Program-made: the position numbers and the translations under genes
In this document: positions 1-9,022 of the stretch, one piece after another
Layout: each line of letters begins with the position of its first letter
Position numbering within the stretch: position 1 is the stretch's first letter
Notes under the pieces: model-generated
Told to the model about the DNA's origin: nothing
What the model saw: the letters and a program-made list of their open reading frames with translations, nothing else
Databases searched by the model: none
NCBI GenBank assembly: GCA_050259035.1
Contig: JBLMZW010000188.1
Coordinates: 106,496-170,495, forward strand
DNA length: 64,000 nt
Reading direction: 5' to 3'
From: JBLMZW01 sp050259035
Lineage (GTDB): Bacteria; Bacillota; Syntrophomonadia; Syntrophomonadales; DTU052

Positions 1-786
1 CATCTTGGTACCCTGGATCCTATGGCGGAAGGAGTTTTGCCATTAGCTCTGGGGTATGCTACGAGATTAATCGAATATATTTCCGATGATACTAAAGAAT
101 ATACCGCTGAGATGGTCTTAGGTGGGACATCAGATACCCAGGATGCAACCGGGCAAATAACGCCCTATTCAGGTTGTGTCTTTGATCACCATACTATAAA
201 AGACACCATGGATCTATTCCGTGGTGAGATTGAACAGGTGCCTCCAATTTATTCAGCAGTGCATTACCAGGGACGACGTCTCTATGAATATGCTCGCAAG
301 GGCATCGAGGTAGCACCTATTTCTAGAAAAATAAACATAAAAAAATTAGATTTACTGGATTTAGACTGCCAGGAAGGGCTGATGAAAGTTACCTTCCAGG
401 TGGAATGTTCTGCAGGGACTTATGTTCGGACATTATGCCATGATATAGGACAAAAACTGGGATGCGGAGGATACCTGAACCGACTTATTAGAACTCGATC
501 CGGTCCCTTTCTTCTAAAGGACGCAATTGCACTTGATGATATAAATAAAGATAGGATACGTCAGGATTTGCTAAAGGCTGAATACCCTTTAGGCGATTTA
601 CCTCATTTGAAGTTAAACAATGATCAAACCTACTGTGTGGTTCATGGCAGAGCGGTAGATTATGTCGAAGCCCAACCTGGACAAACGTATTTGCTTATGG
701 GATCTGAAGGGAATCTGTTGGCAATAGCTCGTGGCACGATTAATGAAGATAGACCCGTTCTACAGCCAGAAAAGGTACTTAAATAG
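1..786 (+). CDS. truB: tRNA pseudouridine(55) synthase TruB (5' end outside window)
   Basis: This enzyme converts U55 of the tRNA T-loop to pseudouridine. The frame is open from base 1 and begins with residues HLGTLDP, which is the TruB catalytic motif GxTGTLDP; its Asp is the nucleophile. The gene therefore starts before the window, and the ATG at 22 is internal. Further TruB features follow: a YSA(V/L)-type segment with QGRRLYEYAR near codon 85-100, and GTYVRTL before the C-terminal domain. The end carries a short PUA-like region (VVHGRAVDY). It is followed 52 bases later by ribF, the usual Firmicutes arrangement. About 50 N-terminal residues are missing because of the window edge. Confidence 0.95.
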   Translation, partial: HLGTLDPMAEGVLPLALGYATRLIEYISDDTKEYTAEMVLGGTSDTQDATGQITPYSGCVFDHHTIKDTMDLFRGEIEQVPPIYSAVHYQGRRLYEYARKGIEVAPISRKINIKKLDLLDLDCQEGLMKVTFQVECSAGTYVRTLCHDIGQKLGCGGYLNRLIRTRSGPFLLKDAIALDDINKDRIRQDLLKAEYPLGDLPHLKLNNDQTYCVVHGRAVDYVEAQPGQTYLLMGSEGNLLAIARGTINEDRPVLQPEKVLK

Positions 787-838
787 GTTTTAAAGGAACG
801 CAGGTTAGACATAGTTGTTAGGAGTGATAGTAGATCGA

Positions 839-1771
839 ATGAATGTAGTATATGGACTTGAGGAATTTAGTAATAAAACAGTGGTTGCTCTGGGCAATTT
901 CGACGGTGTGCATATTGGACACCAGAAGTTGATCAATGAAGCTATCGCTGATGCCAAGGACAGAGGTATTCCATCATTGGTTATGGTTTTTGATCCTCAT
1001 CCGATGAAAGTTCTGGTACCTGCCAAAGCGCCAAAATTGCTTACCACCAATAGGACTAAAGCAGCCATTCTCGCTGACATGGGGCTTGACAATTTGATTC
1101 TGGCTCCATTTGACATGGAAATAGCGGGTTGGAGCCCGGAACATTTCGTGAAAAAAGTACTTATAGAAACCCTAAAAGCTCGTTCTGTATATGTGGGATA
1201 TAATTATACATTTGGCAGCCGGGCATCTGGTGATGCTGAGATGTTAGTTGAACTGGGAGATAAATACGGGTTTTCAGTTAAGGTTATTCCTCCCGTTATG
1301 TATGATAACAAGGTCGTTTCAAGCAGCCTGGTCAGGAAATTCATGGAGGCTGGTGATATACCGATGGTAAAAATACTCACCGGGCGCTTTCCGGCACTTG
1401 ATGGAGTGGTCATCCAGGGAGAAAAGAGGGGACGTTCTCTGGGGTACCCTACCGCTAACTTGACGATAGATTCTGATTTAATTACCCCTGGAAGCGGCGT
1501 GTACGCAGCTACGGTCCGGGTTCTAAACAATACTTACGGTGCAGTTGTAAATATAGGACATAAACCGACTTTCCATGATAATTATCCTATTGCTATCGAA
1601 GCCCATATTTTTGATTTCGATGATGATATTTACAACCAGGATATAATGGTTACTCTTATAGAAAAGCTTCGCGGGGAGATAAAATTTGCAGCTTTGGATG
1701 ATTTGATACAACAAATTAAAACAGATAGTTTTCAAGCCCGTGCAGTTCTATCCAGAGAAGCCCGGGAATAA
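839..1771 (+). CDS. ribF: bifunctional riboflavin kinase / FAD synthetase RibF
   Basis: RibF phosphorylates riboflavin to FMN and adenylates FMN to FAD. The N-terminal nucleotidyltransferase half shows VALGNFDGVHIGHQ and DPHP, and the C-terminal flavokinase half shows GRSLGYPTANL, GVYAA and the final IRxEIKF-like helix. From the ATG at 839 the product is 310 aa, the usual family length, and MNVVYGLEEF resembles typical RibF N-termini. The frame also extends to a TTG at 815, but the AGGAG at 820-824 sits downstream of that codon and 14 bases before the ATG, so I prefer 839. It probably lies in one transcript with truB. Confidence 0.95.
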   Translation: MNVVYGLEEFSNKTVVALGNFDGVHIGHQKLINEAIADAKDRGIPSLVMVFDPHPMKVLVPAKAPKLLTTNRTKAAILADMGLDNLILAPFDMEIAGWSPEHFVKKVLIETLKARSVYVGYNYTFGSRASGDAEMLVELGDKYGFSVKVIPPVMYDNKVVSSSLVRKFMEAGDIPMVKILTGRFPALDGVVIQGEKRGRSLGYPTANLTIDSDLITPGSGVYAATVRVLNNTYGAVVNIGHKPTFHDNYPIAIEAHIFDFDDDIYNQDIMVTLIEKLRGEIKFAALDDLIQQIKTDSFQARAVLSREARE

Positions 1772-2034
1772 CCGTATTTTAGCGACTGGGCGAAGTTTAC
1801 ATTTAAATATCACTGTGCTACAATTACTTGCGTATGCGGCAAGATGGTACCTCTGGTTAACGGGAAGCATATATTACTAGAACCGGTCAATCGCGGTATC
1901 ATAAGCCACTATAAAGATAATAAATAGGATAATATACTGAAATCCTTGTTGTTCGTACCGGTACATTGCCAGGAAGCGGCGTAAGAGTTACTACGCTCAA
2001 TGGGAAAATACCGGCGAAACAGGGTGAGATTAGA

Positions 2035-2259
2035 TTGAAGGTCCTGGTCACTGAACACAGTAAGAAAAGACTCAAGGACTTTAGGCAATCAGGGATAGAA
2101 GTGGAAGATTTAATTCTGTCCAGTTTGAAGATACCAGGTCAGGTCCCAACAGCCACGAGATTTCGCGGATTTGTTGCGCAAAAGGGAAAGGTTTTTGATC
2201 TCGTGGTAAAGGATATAGAAGAGGGTAGACTGGTAATTACCGTTATCGGTAAACCCTGA
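2035..2259 (+). CDS. small protein, DUF4258-like
   Basis: This is a 74-aa frame between ribF and rpsO. The proposed TTG start at 2035 is preceded by AGGGTGAG (2021-2028) at a 6-base spacing; the frame also extends upstream to a TTG at 1966 that has no ribosome site. The sequence has an early His followed by RLKDFRQSGIEVEDL, resembling the His-x3-R...RGI pattern of small DUF4258 proteins, and ends in beta-strand-like repeats (GKVFDLVVKD, RLVITVIG). Some DUF4258 members resemble RelE-type toxins, but no antitoxin is visible here. Function is unknown and the family match is tentative. Confidence 0.5.
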   Translation: MKVLVTEHSKKRLKDFRQSGIEVEDLILSSLKIPGQVPTATRFRGFVAQKGKVFDLVVKDIEEGRLVITVIGKP

Positions 2260-2334
2260 AACCCTGGCGAGGGATACCGCAACTCCATCGGTAAGCTTGG
2301 CCAGAGGCGATTTATTAATAAGGAGGTGAGATAC

Positions 2335-2604
2335 ATGGCTCTCGATCAAGAAAAAAAACAAAACATTATTAAGGATTTTCAGGTGCACGAGAATGATACC
2401 GGTTCTCCCGAGGTGCAAATAGCATTGTTAACTGAGAGAATCAACTACTTAAATGAGCACCTTAAAATTCACGCCAAGGATCACCATTCGAGAAGAGGGC
2501 TGCTCAAGATGGTAGGACAGCGCCGGGCTCTTTTGGACTACTTGAAGGACAAGGACTTCGAACGCTATCGGACCATCGTAACTCGATTAGGCTTGCGCAG
2601 GTAA
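2335..2604 (+). CDS. rpsO: 30S ribosomal protein S15
   Basis: S15 binds 16S rRNA in the central domain of the small subunit. The 89-aa product is the usual length and carries the family signatures TGSPEVQIALLTERI, HxxDHHSRRGLL and RRxLLDYLK. The start is the ATG at 2335, with AAGGAGGTGA beginning at 2320; an in-frame GTG at 2326 lies inside that site. It lies directly upstream of pnp, as in many bacteria. A hairpin overlaps its stop codon and probably limits read-through into pnp. The leader could hold an S15 autoregulatory structure, but I could not establish one by eye. Confidence 0.97.
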   Translation: MALDQEKKQNIIKDFQVHENDTGSPEVQIALLTERINYLNEHLKIHAKDHHSRRGLLKMVGQRRALLDYLKDKDFERYRTIVTRLGLRR

Positions 2605-2633
2605 AAGAGCGGCTAAACCGCTCTTTACTTTAT
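2604..2633 (+). terminator. hairpin after rpsO
   Basis: A 9-bp perfect stem (AAAGAGCGG, 2604-2612, with CCGCTCTTT, 2618-2626) closes a CTAAA loop and is followed by ACTTTAT. The U tract is poor, so it may be a partial terminator or an mRNA 3'-end stabiliser between rpsO and pnp. Confidence 0.7.
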
Positions 2634-2761
2634 ACTTCAGGACAGTATATCCGTTATTATTTTTATGGCAACACCAGAGGTATGAAGTACTGCCAGGTTT
2701 GCGCCTAGGGGACTAATTATGGCGCGCCTATCTTATATCCTTTAGAAAAGGAGGTATGTGA

Positions 2762-4906
2762 ATGACGCATGTATTCGAGACTGAACTGGGTGGACGACCT
2801 TTAAAGGTAGAAATAGGCAAAGTAGCCAAGCAGGCTAACGGCGCAGCGATGCTTTTTTATGGAGATACCGTTGTTCTGGTAACAGCAACCACCTCAAAAG
2901 AGCCGCGTGAAGGGATAGATTTTTTCCCACTTACAGTGGATTATGAAGAACGGTTATATGCTGTTGGCAGAATCCCTGGAGGTTTTATCAAACGCGAAGG
3001 CAGACCGACAGAAGCTGCAATTCTTTCTTCCCGGCTGATTGACCGTCCGATTAGACCGTTGTTTCCCAAGGGCTATCGCAACGATGTACACATAGTAGCT
3101 ACGGTCATGTCCGTTGATCAGAATAACCCACCGGAAACAACTGCAATAATCGGAGCTTCTATTGCTCTTGGGATTTCGAACATTCCGTTCCGAAATCCTT
3201 TGGCAGCCGTAATAGTGGGATTAGTTGATGGTCAATTCATTATCAATCCCAATGTTGAACAGGCCCAAAAGAGTGATATGCACCTGGCTGTAGCTGGAAC
3301 CAAAGACGCGATTATGATGGTGGAAGCAGGGTCCAAAGAAATCCCTGAAAAGCAAATGCTTGATGCTATTTTCTTTGCCCATGAAGAGATTAAAAGGATT
3401 GTTGATTTTCAGGAGAAAATAATCGCCGAGATAGGTGTAGAAAAGAAGGAAGTTAAACTCTTTGAGCCCAATCCGGAGATGCTAGCCTTAATAACCGATT
3501 ATGCCAAGGCAAAATACGAAGAGGCACTACAGTGTCCCGATAAGCTTGTAAGGGAAGCCCAGACGGAACAGGTTACAGCCGAAGCCCGCGCTTATTTCGA
3601 GGAGGAATACCCCGATAAAGGTAAAGAGGTAGCGGCTATCCTGGAGAAGATCGAAAAAGCTATCGTTAGAAGGATGATTCTTGAAGAAGGCAAACGGGTT
3701 GACGGCCGGGCATTAGACGAAATTAGACCCATAACTTGTGAAGTTGGGGTTTTGCCCAGAACCCATGGTTCGGGCCTGTTTACTCGGGGGCAGACTCAGG
3801 TACTTTCCATCACCACATTGGGTGCAATGAGTGAGGAACAGATCCTGGATGGTTTGGGTGCAGTTTCTTCCAAACGGTATCTGCATCACTATAACTTCCC
3901 ACCTTACAGTGTAGGCGAGACCAGGCCAATGAGAGGACCGGGCCGCAGGGAAATAGGGCATGGGGCTTTGGCAGAACGTGCTCTCGCATATATGATTCCA
4001 TCTGACGAAGAGTTTCCCTATACCATCAGAGTTGTCTCTGAGGTACTTGAGTCCAATGGTTCAACTTCCATGGGAAGCGTATGCGGCAGTACTTTATCAC
4101 TGATGAATGCGGGTGTTCCTATTAAGGCACCGGTATCAGGGATAGCTATGGGTCTGGTAAAAGAAGGTGAACAGTTCGCTATATTAAGCGATATTCAAGG
4201 TATTGAAGATGCTCTGGGAGATATGGATTTTAAGGTGGCTGGAACGGAAAAAGGAATTACCGCTCTGCAAATGGACATTAAGATTGCCGGTGTAACTAGA
4301 GAGATTCTTGAGAAGGCTCTGGCTCAAGCCCGGGAAGGGCGAATGTTCATAAGGGGCATAATGCTCCAAACTATCAGCCAGCCTAGTAGTGAAATGTCTC
4401 CTTTCGCACCACGCATGATCAAAATGATGATTAACCCTGACAAGATAAGGGATGTAATCGGCCCGGGCGGCAAGATTATTCACAAGATTGTCGATGAAAC
4501 CGGGGCTAAAATTGATATTGAGGACGATGGCTCGCTGTTTATCATGGCGGTTGATCAGGATTCAGCTGAAAAGGCAAGGCATTTGGTTGATTGCATAGTT
4601 AAGGAAGTTGAGGTCGGAAAGACCTACGTTGGTAAAGTAACCAGAATAATGGACTTTGGAGCTTTTGTTGAGTTTATTCCGGGTGTACTGGGAATGTCGG
4701 GCAAAGAAGGTTTAGTTCATATTTCCCAGCTTGCTGAAACCCGTACAGCCAAAGTAAGGGACGTGGTAGACGTTGGGGACGAGATTTTGGTAAAAGTCAC
4801 TGAGATTGATGCTCAGGGCCGAATCAATCTATCACGCAAAGAGGCTTTAAGGCAAGTTCAAAAACCATCTGCTAATGCGACAGGAGAAGTTAAAAATCTC
4901 GATTAA
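2762..4906 (+). CDS. pnp: polyribonucleotide nucleotidyltransferase (PNPase)
   Basis: PNPase degrades RNA 3'-to-5' by phosphorolysis and can add 3' tails. The 714-aa product has two RNase PH domains (the second with RTHGSGLFTRGQTQ and the GSTSMGSVCG region), then a KH domain with the IGPGGKIIHKI loop near residues 563-573, and a C-terminal S1 domain (VGKTYVGKVTRI...GLVHISQ). The ATG at 2762 follows AAAGGAGG. Length and domain order are standard. It lies downstream of rpsO and ends at a strong terminator. Confidence 0.97.
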   Translation: MTHVFETELGGRPLKVEIGKVAKQANGAAMLFYGDTVVLVTATTSKEPREGIDFFPLTVDYEERLYAVGRIPGGFIKREGRPTEAAILSSRLIDRPIRPLFPKGYRNDVHIVATVMSVDQNNPPETTAIIGASIALGISNIPFRNPLAAVIVGLVDGQFIINPNVEQAQKSDMHLAVAGTKDAIMMVEAGSKEIPEKQMLDAIFFAHEEIKRIVDFQEKIIAEIGVEKKEVKLFEPNPEMLALITDYAKAKYEEALQCPDKLVREAQTEQVTAEARAYFEEEYPDKGKEVAAILEKIEKAIVRRMILEEGKRVDGRALDEIRPITCEVGVLPRTHGSGLFTRGQTQVLSITTLGAMSEEQILDGLGAVSSKRYLHHYNFPPYSVGETRPMRGPGRREIGHGALAERALAYMIPSDEEFPYTIRVVSEVLESNGSTSMGSVCGSTLSLMNAGVPIKAPVSGIAMGLVKEGEQFAILSDIQGIEDALGDMDFKVAGTEKGITALQMDIKIAGVTREILEKALAQAREGRMFIRGIMLQTISQPSSEMSPFAPRMIKMMINPDKIRDVIGPGGKIIHKIVDETGAKIDIEDDGSLFIMAVDQDSAEKARHLVDCIVKEVEVGKTYVGKVTRIMDFGAFVEFIPGVLGMSGKEGLVHISQLAETRTAKVRDVVDVGDEILVKVTEIDAQGRINLSRKEALRQVQKPSANATGEVKNLD

Positions 4907-4941
4907 CTATAACTTAAATAGTACAATTCAATAATTTAAAG

Positions 4942-4964
4942 AAACCGAGTCTCTCGGTTTTTTT
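4942..4964 (+). terminator. intrinsic terminator after pnp
   Basis: An 8-bp stem AAACCGAG (4942-4949) / CTCGGTTT (4953-4960) with a TCT loop leads into a run of T. It closes the rpsO-pnp transcription unit. Confidence 0.9.
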
Positions 4965-4986
4965 AATGCCTTGTAGAATACCGAGT

Positions 4987-5028
4987 CTCACCCCTGAATA
5001 CTAATTTAACAAAATTGCCGGGGGTGAG
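4987..5028 (+). repeat. inverted repeat CTCACCCC / GGGGTGAG
   Basis: A perfect 8-bp inverted repeat (4987-4994 and 5021-5028) separated by 26 bases lies between the pnp terminator and the VanW gene. ATTTAGTGTTTT follows it. It could be a second weak terminator or an operator for the downstream gene; the sequence alone does not decide. Confidence 0.45.
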
Positions 5029-5064
5029 ATTTAGTGTTTTAGGAACCGATTATTTAAACTTACC

Positions 5065-5874
5065 TTGAAAAAGAAAACCATCTTTATTACATGCTTCTTT
5101 GTATTATCTATCTTTTATGCCACATGGTTGGATCGCATAGAACGTAAACTCCACGGGGTTAAGCCAGGAGTTACCCTGGAAGGTGTTCAACTTGCCGGTT
5201 ATCTTCCCAAAGAGGTGGAACAGGTCGTAGATGAGATGGTTATTAGGTATCGCCAGACACCAGCTAATCCTTATCTCGAACGGGAAACCGGAATAATCGT
5301 AAAAGAAAGATACGGAACAGAAATTGATAGTGAAAAAACTGTTGAAAACCTATTTAATGCCGATCCCGGAGCCAAACTGCGACTGGTAAGAGTTGGTATA
5401 CCAGCAAAACACCGGGCGGCTGAACTACAGGGTCTACATAGAACCATGGGTAGTTTTCATACCTGGTTTTATGGCTCCTGGGAAAGGCACCAAAATATTG
5501 TAATGGCCATTGGCAGTATAAACAATCACGTGCTCTGGCCCGATGAGACATTCTCATTCAATCAAGTGGTAGGACCTAGGACGCCGGAACGAGGCTATCG
5601 TTTAGCCCCGGTTCTGGGAGGTGACGGACTGGGGTTTGGTGGAGGAATATGTCAGGTATCAACAACCATATATAACGCTGCTCTAGAGGCTGGGTTGGAA
5701 GTTACCGAACGTAGTCCTCACAGCAGCAGGGTGCCTTATATTGCTGCCGGTAAGGACGCTGCCGTCGTTTACGGGGCACAAGATTTAAAATTCAAGAACA
5801 ATTATAGGTTCCCAGTTATTATTTCATGCTCGATAAACCGAGGCAAAATAACGGCAGAGATAATGGGAAAGTGA
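5065..5874 (+). CDS. VanW family exported protein
   Basis: This 269-aa protein has an N-terminal lysine pair and a single hydrophobic segment (about residues 5-20), so it is probably membrane-anchored outside the cell. The C-terminal half carries the VanW signature: GFGGGICQVSTTIYNAAL near residue 190, then VPYI...GKDAAVVY and DLKFKNN. VanW-domain proteins occur near cell-envelope genes, including vancomycin-resistance clusters, but their biochemical role is not established. The start is the TTG at 5065, the only start-like codon after the in-frame stop at 5032. It overlaps the following deacetylase-like gene by 4 bases, suggesting translational coupling. Confidence 0.85.
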   Translation: MKKKTIFITCFFVLSIFYATWLDRIERKLHGVKPGVTLEGVQLAGYLPKEVEQVVDEMVIRYRQTPANPYLERETGIIVKERYGTEIDSEKTVENLFNADPGAKLRLVRVGIPAKHRAAELQGLHRTMGSFHTWFYGSWERHQNIVMAIGSINNHVLWPDETFSFNQVVGPRTPERGYRLAPVLGGDGLGFGGGICQVSTTIYNAALEAGLEVTERSPHSSRVPYIAAGKDAAVVYGAQDLKFKNNYRFPVIISCSINRGKITAEIMGK

Positions 5875-6629
5875 AGGTGTTGGCTTTGCGTATTGTGTAT
5901 CTTCCAAAACGAACGTTCATCAATCTAGGAATTGGAGCGCTAATACTAATAACGGCCTTTATTACGATAATCGCCGTAAGAAACTACCTGCCATGGACAG
6001 TCTCCCGAGTGGGTTCACCTTATTATCAGGGCTGTTCCGATCAAAAGATTATTGCGTTTACCTTTAATGTTGACTGGGGAGAAGAATACCTTCCTAAAGT
6101 GCTTGAGATTTTAAAAGATGAAAACATAAAAGCAACGTTTTTTATTACCGGGCGCTGGGCAGAGAAACATCCCGACCTGGTCAAAAGCATTGCCCAAAAT
6201 GGCAATGAAATAGGAAATCATGGCTTAAAACACCAACACCTAAAAGATCTCTCCCAGGAACAATTAGTAAACGAAATAAAAGGGGGAGAGCAAGTGCTGC
6301 AAGGGATAACCGGAAAACGGCCTCGTCTATTTGCCCCCGCCTTCGGTGAGTACAATTCAGTTATCGGAGAAGTTGCCGCCAGTGCTGATTGTGACATTAT
6401 TATGTGGAGTTTGGATACTATTGATTGGCAAAATCCTGATGTAAATACTATTATAAGCCGTGTTGTCCCCCGTATCCATAACGACGCCATTATTCTGATG
6501 CATCCTACCGATCCTACCGTTAAAGCTTTACCTGAAATGATAAAACAACTAAAAAGTGAGGGTTATAAATTTTCTACAGTGTCGAAGATAATAAAACCGT
6601 CTCCTATAAACAAAAAGACAGCTCGCTAG
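5871..6629 (+). CDS. polysaccharide deacetylase-like protein (YlxY/PdaB type)
   Basis: It sits where Bacillus has ylxY, between pnp and the mlpA-type peptidase. An N-terminal transmembrane helix (about residues 16-35) precedes a NodB-homology domain: IAFTFNVDWGEE (motif 1), NHGLKHQHL (the zinc-binding His-x3-His), a proline-rich motif 3, DTIDW and ILMHP. Motif 1 has Asn where classical enzymes have the catalytic Asp of TFDDG, so deacetylase activity is uncertain and a sporulation or cell-wall structural role is possible. The GTG at 5871 overlaps the VanW stop; the frame extends further upstream inside VanW, so the start is not certain. Confidence 0.85.
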   Translation: MKVLALRIVYLPKRTFINLGIGALILITAFITIIAVRNYLPWTVSRVGSPYYQGCSDQKIIAFTFNVDWGEEYLPKVLEILKDENIKATFFITGRWAEKHPDLVKSIAQNGNEIGNHGLKHQHLKDLSQEQLVNEIKGGEQVLQGITGKRPRLFAPAFGEYNSVIGEVAASADCDIIMWSLDTIDWQNPDVNTIISRVVPRIHNDAIILMHPTDPTVKALPEMIKQLKSEGYKFSTVSKIIKPSPINKKTAR

Positions 6630-6642
6630 TCGGGAGTATGCA

Positions 6643-7752
6643 ATGAAGAAGTATTTATTAAAAATGATACTATTTTTAACGGTGTTGGCCGGCGTTATCA
6701 ATGGAGGAGGCCAGGCGTGGGCGAAACCAGAGGTCGCGGCTAAAGCCTATGTATTAGTAGATAACAACACCGGTCAGGTTTTGGCCTGCCGTAATGCGAG
6801 AGAAAGAATGTATCCGGCCAGCACCACCAAGATAATGACAGGGTTGTTAGCTTTAGAGTATCTTGACCCTGATTTAAAAGCCACAGTGAGTCGAAAGGCT
6901 GATCACACTCCGGGAACAGCCATTGGGCTCAAGGAAGGGCAAGAGGTTCGGGTTAGAGACCTCGTTAATGCCTGTTTAATGTCATCAGCAAATGATGCCA
7001 GCGTCGTTTTAGCTGAAAAAGTTGGCGGCAGTGAACAGGTATTTTCTTATCTCATGAACAAAAAAGCATTGATTTTAGGAGCTGACTCGACCCAATTTGT
7101 AAACAGTAATGGCTTGACATCACGCAACCATTATACTACGTGTTATGATATGTACCTTATTACTCGATATGCAATGAGTAATAATTCATTCGCCAGCATA
7201 ACCGGGAAAAAAACTGAGACAATAGGCCATCCTTCATATCCCCAGGGGTTAGTAATAAATAATACCAATAGACTGCTCCAATACTATAATGGGGCTTGTG
7301 GAGTAAAAACAGGTACTACCAACGCAGCCGGTAATTGTTTGGTGGCTATGGCTTCACGTGGCAAGAAATCGCTTATAAGTGTGGTCTTAAAAGCCGGAGA
7401 TCGTTATGCTGCCTCAGAAACCTTGCTCAACTACGGTTTCAATATGTCCAGAAAGAGAGTAGTATGTCACAGCCAAGTATTTAAAATTTTAAGGGTAAAA
7501 GAAGGGGAACGGCTGAAAGTTTCTGTCTATCCGGATCGCAATATATGGCTATGGGTAGGTAAGAATGACGAATGTTTAGTGGAAAAAAAGGTCAGATTAA
7601 AATACTTCCCTGAAGCTCCCATAGAAAAGGGAGACAAATTGGGAAATATAGAGGTATATTATAATGGTGAACTCGTAGAAACAGCTGGAATAAAGAGTAA
7701 AGATGAAATAGCCAGGGAATCAAAAGGCATCTGGAGGCTAATTTGGAGGTAA
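6643..7752 (+). CDS. D-alanyl-D-alanine carboxypeptidase (DacF/PBP5 type)
   Basis: This is a low-molecular-weight penicillin-binding protein that removes the terminal D-Ala of peptidoglycan stem peptides. The 369-aa product has a signal peptide ending about AWA-KP (residue 27), then the SxxK box (Ser60, Lys63), the SAN triad (SSAND) and KTG (VKTGTT), followed by a PBP5-type C-terminal beta domain. All three catalytic motifs are intact. The start is the ATG at 6643, 13 bases after the deacetylase stop. In sporulating bacteria DacF-type enzymes trim spore cortex; this role is inferred from neighbours. Confidence 0.92.
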   Translation: MKKYLLKMILFLTVLAGVINGGGQAWAKPEVAAKAYVLVDNNTGQVLACRNARERMYPASTTKIMTGLLALEYLDPDLKATVSRKADHTPGTAIGLKEGQEVRVRDLVNACLMSSANDASVVLAEKVGGSEQVFSYLMNKKALILGADSTQFVNSNGLTSRNHYTTCYDMYLITRYAMSNNSFASITGKKTETIGHPSYPQGLVINNTNRLLQYYNGACGVKTGTTNAAGNCLVAMASRGKKSLISVVLKAGDRYAASETLLNYGFNMSRKRVVCHSQVFKILRVKEGERLKVSVYPDRNIWLWVGKNDECLVEKKVRLKYFPEAPIEKGDKLGNIEVYYNGELVETAGIKSKDEIARESKGIWRLIWR

Positions 7753-7756
7753 TGTA

Positions 7757-9022
7757 ATGGTTATAACCAGACAACTGTCCAACGGAGCGACTGTATTAGT
7801 TGAAGAAATTCCATACGTACATTCTGCAGCGGTTGGGGTATTTGTCAAAGTAGGTTCTCGACAGGAAGATGCTGAGAACAATGGAATATCCCACTTTATA
7901 GAACACATGCTTTTTAAGGGGACAAGAACCAGAAGTGCTCGCGATATAGCCGAAGTATTTGAGGAAATGGGCGGACAGTTGAATGCTTATACCTCAAAAG
8001 AATCTACTTGTTTCTATGCCCGAGTGCTGGATGAGAATATTTATCAAGCCATGGATATTCTTTTTGACATGTTATTTAACTCAATGTTGAACGAAAAAGA
8101 CCTTGACGTTGAACGGGGTGTCATTATCGAAGAAATCAATATGTACGAAGACAGTCCCGATGAATTAGTGCATGATGTGTTTATTCAGACGGTACTATCC
8201 AGCCAGCCGCTGGGGAGACCTATCCTGGGATACAGTAAAATAATTGAATCGATGGATAGGGAAACGATAATGAATTACTATCGTCAGTATTATAACCCTT
8301 CCAATATGATTATTGCGGTGGCAGGCAATGTAAACGAAGAAGAAGTAATAAAGAGGATTGAAGGGTATAAAGGCTATGATCCTGATGCTTGTACTTCTTT
8401 AATTCACGATTCTGCAAACATGGGGCAGGGATTGAAGTTGTTAAATAAAAAGACTGAGCAGGTACAAATCTGTCTCGGTGTTCCAGGAATATCTTACCTG
8501 GATGATAACCGCCATGTTCAGACTGTGATGAACAGTATACTGGGCGGTGGGATGAGTTCTCGGCTTTTTCAAAAGATTCGTGAAGAAAAGGGGTTGGCCT
8601 ACTCAGTATATTCGTATCCATCCACTTATCGTGATGTTGGCACCTATACTATATACGTAGGAACCGGTCCAACCAGGGTGCGTGAATTTTTTGCTACGTT
8701 AAAAGACGAGTTGACTCGATTCATTGATGATGGTGTCAGCATGGATGAAGTATCCCGAACCCAAAAACAGATTAAGGCTAGTATTTACCTTGGATTGGAA
8801 AGTATAATGACCCGGATGAATAGAATGGGAAAATCACAGTTGATGTATGGCCGGGTTATTGATGTGGAAGAGGTCATAGAAAAAATCTTTAAACTTACCC
8901 CTGATATGGTACAGAATTTTGCTCAAAGAATATTAGCCGGGGGGAATTTCAGCCTGGCGAGTATAGGCGAAGCTGATGCACTGAAGATCGTGGAGGAGGA
9001 GTTTAATCGATGGACTCTATAA
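7757..9022 (+). CDS. M16 family zinc metallopeptidase (MlpA/PepR type)
   Basis: A 421-aa member of the insulinase/processing-peptidase family. The inverted zinc motif HxxEH is intact (His46, Glu49, His50), with the downstream Glu in RGVIIEEI; the C-terminal M16 half has the RxxxY-type segment EEKGLAYSVYS. It corresponds to Bacillus mlpA (ymxG) by position and length. The ATG at 7757 lies 4 bases after the carboxypeptidase stop and follows GGAGG. The substrate is unknown. It overlaps dut by 13 bases, so these genes are likely co-translated. Confidence 0.92.
   Translation: MVITRQLSNGATVLVEEIPYVHSAAVGVFVKVGSRQEDAENNGISHFIEHMLFKGTRTRSARDIAEVFEEMGGQLNAYTSKESTCFYARVLDENIYQAMDILFDMLFNSMLNEKDLDVERGVIIEEINMYEDSPDELVHDVFIQTVLSSQPLGRPILGYSKIIESMDRETIMNYYRQYYNPSNMIIAVAGNVNEEEVIKRIEGYKGYDPDACTSLIHDSANMGQGLKLLNKKTEQVQICLGVPGISYLDDNRHVQTVMNSILGGGMSSRLFQKIREEKGLAYSVYSYPSTYRDVGTYTIYVGTGPTRVREFFATLKDELTRFIDDGVSMDEVSRTQKQIKASIYLGLESIMTRMNRMGKSQLMYGRVIDVEEVIEKIFKLTPDMVQNFAQRILAGGNFSLASIGEADALKIVEEEFNRWTL

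Noticed and set aside
1772..2034. Possible structured RNA between ribF and the small DUF4258-like gene
   Set aside because: Short hairpins such as CTTGC...GCAAG and GCGTA...TACGC are present, but they are too small and unsupported to call a riboswitch or sRNA.
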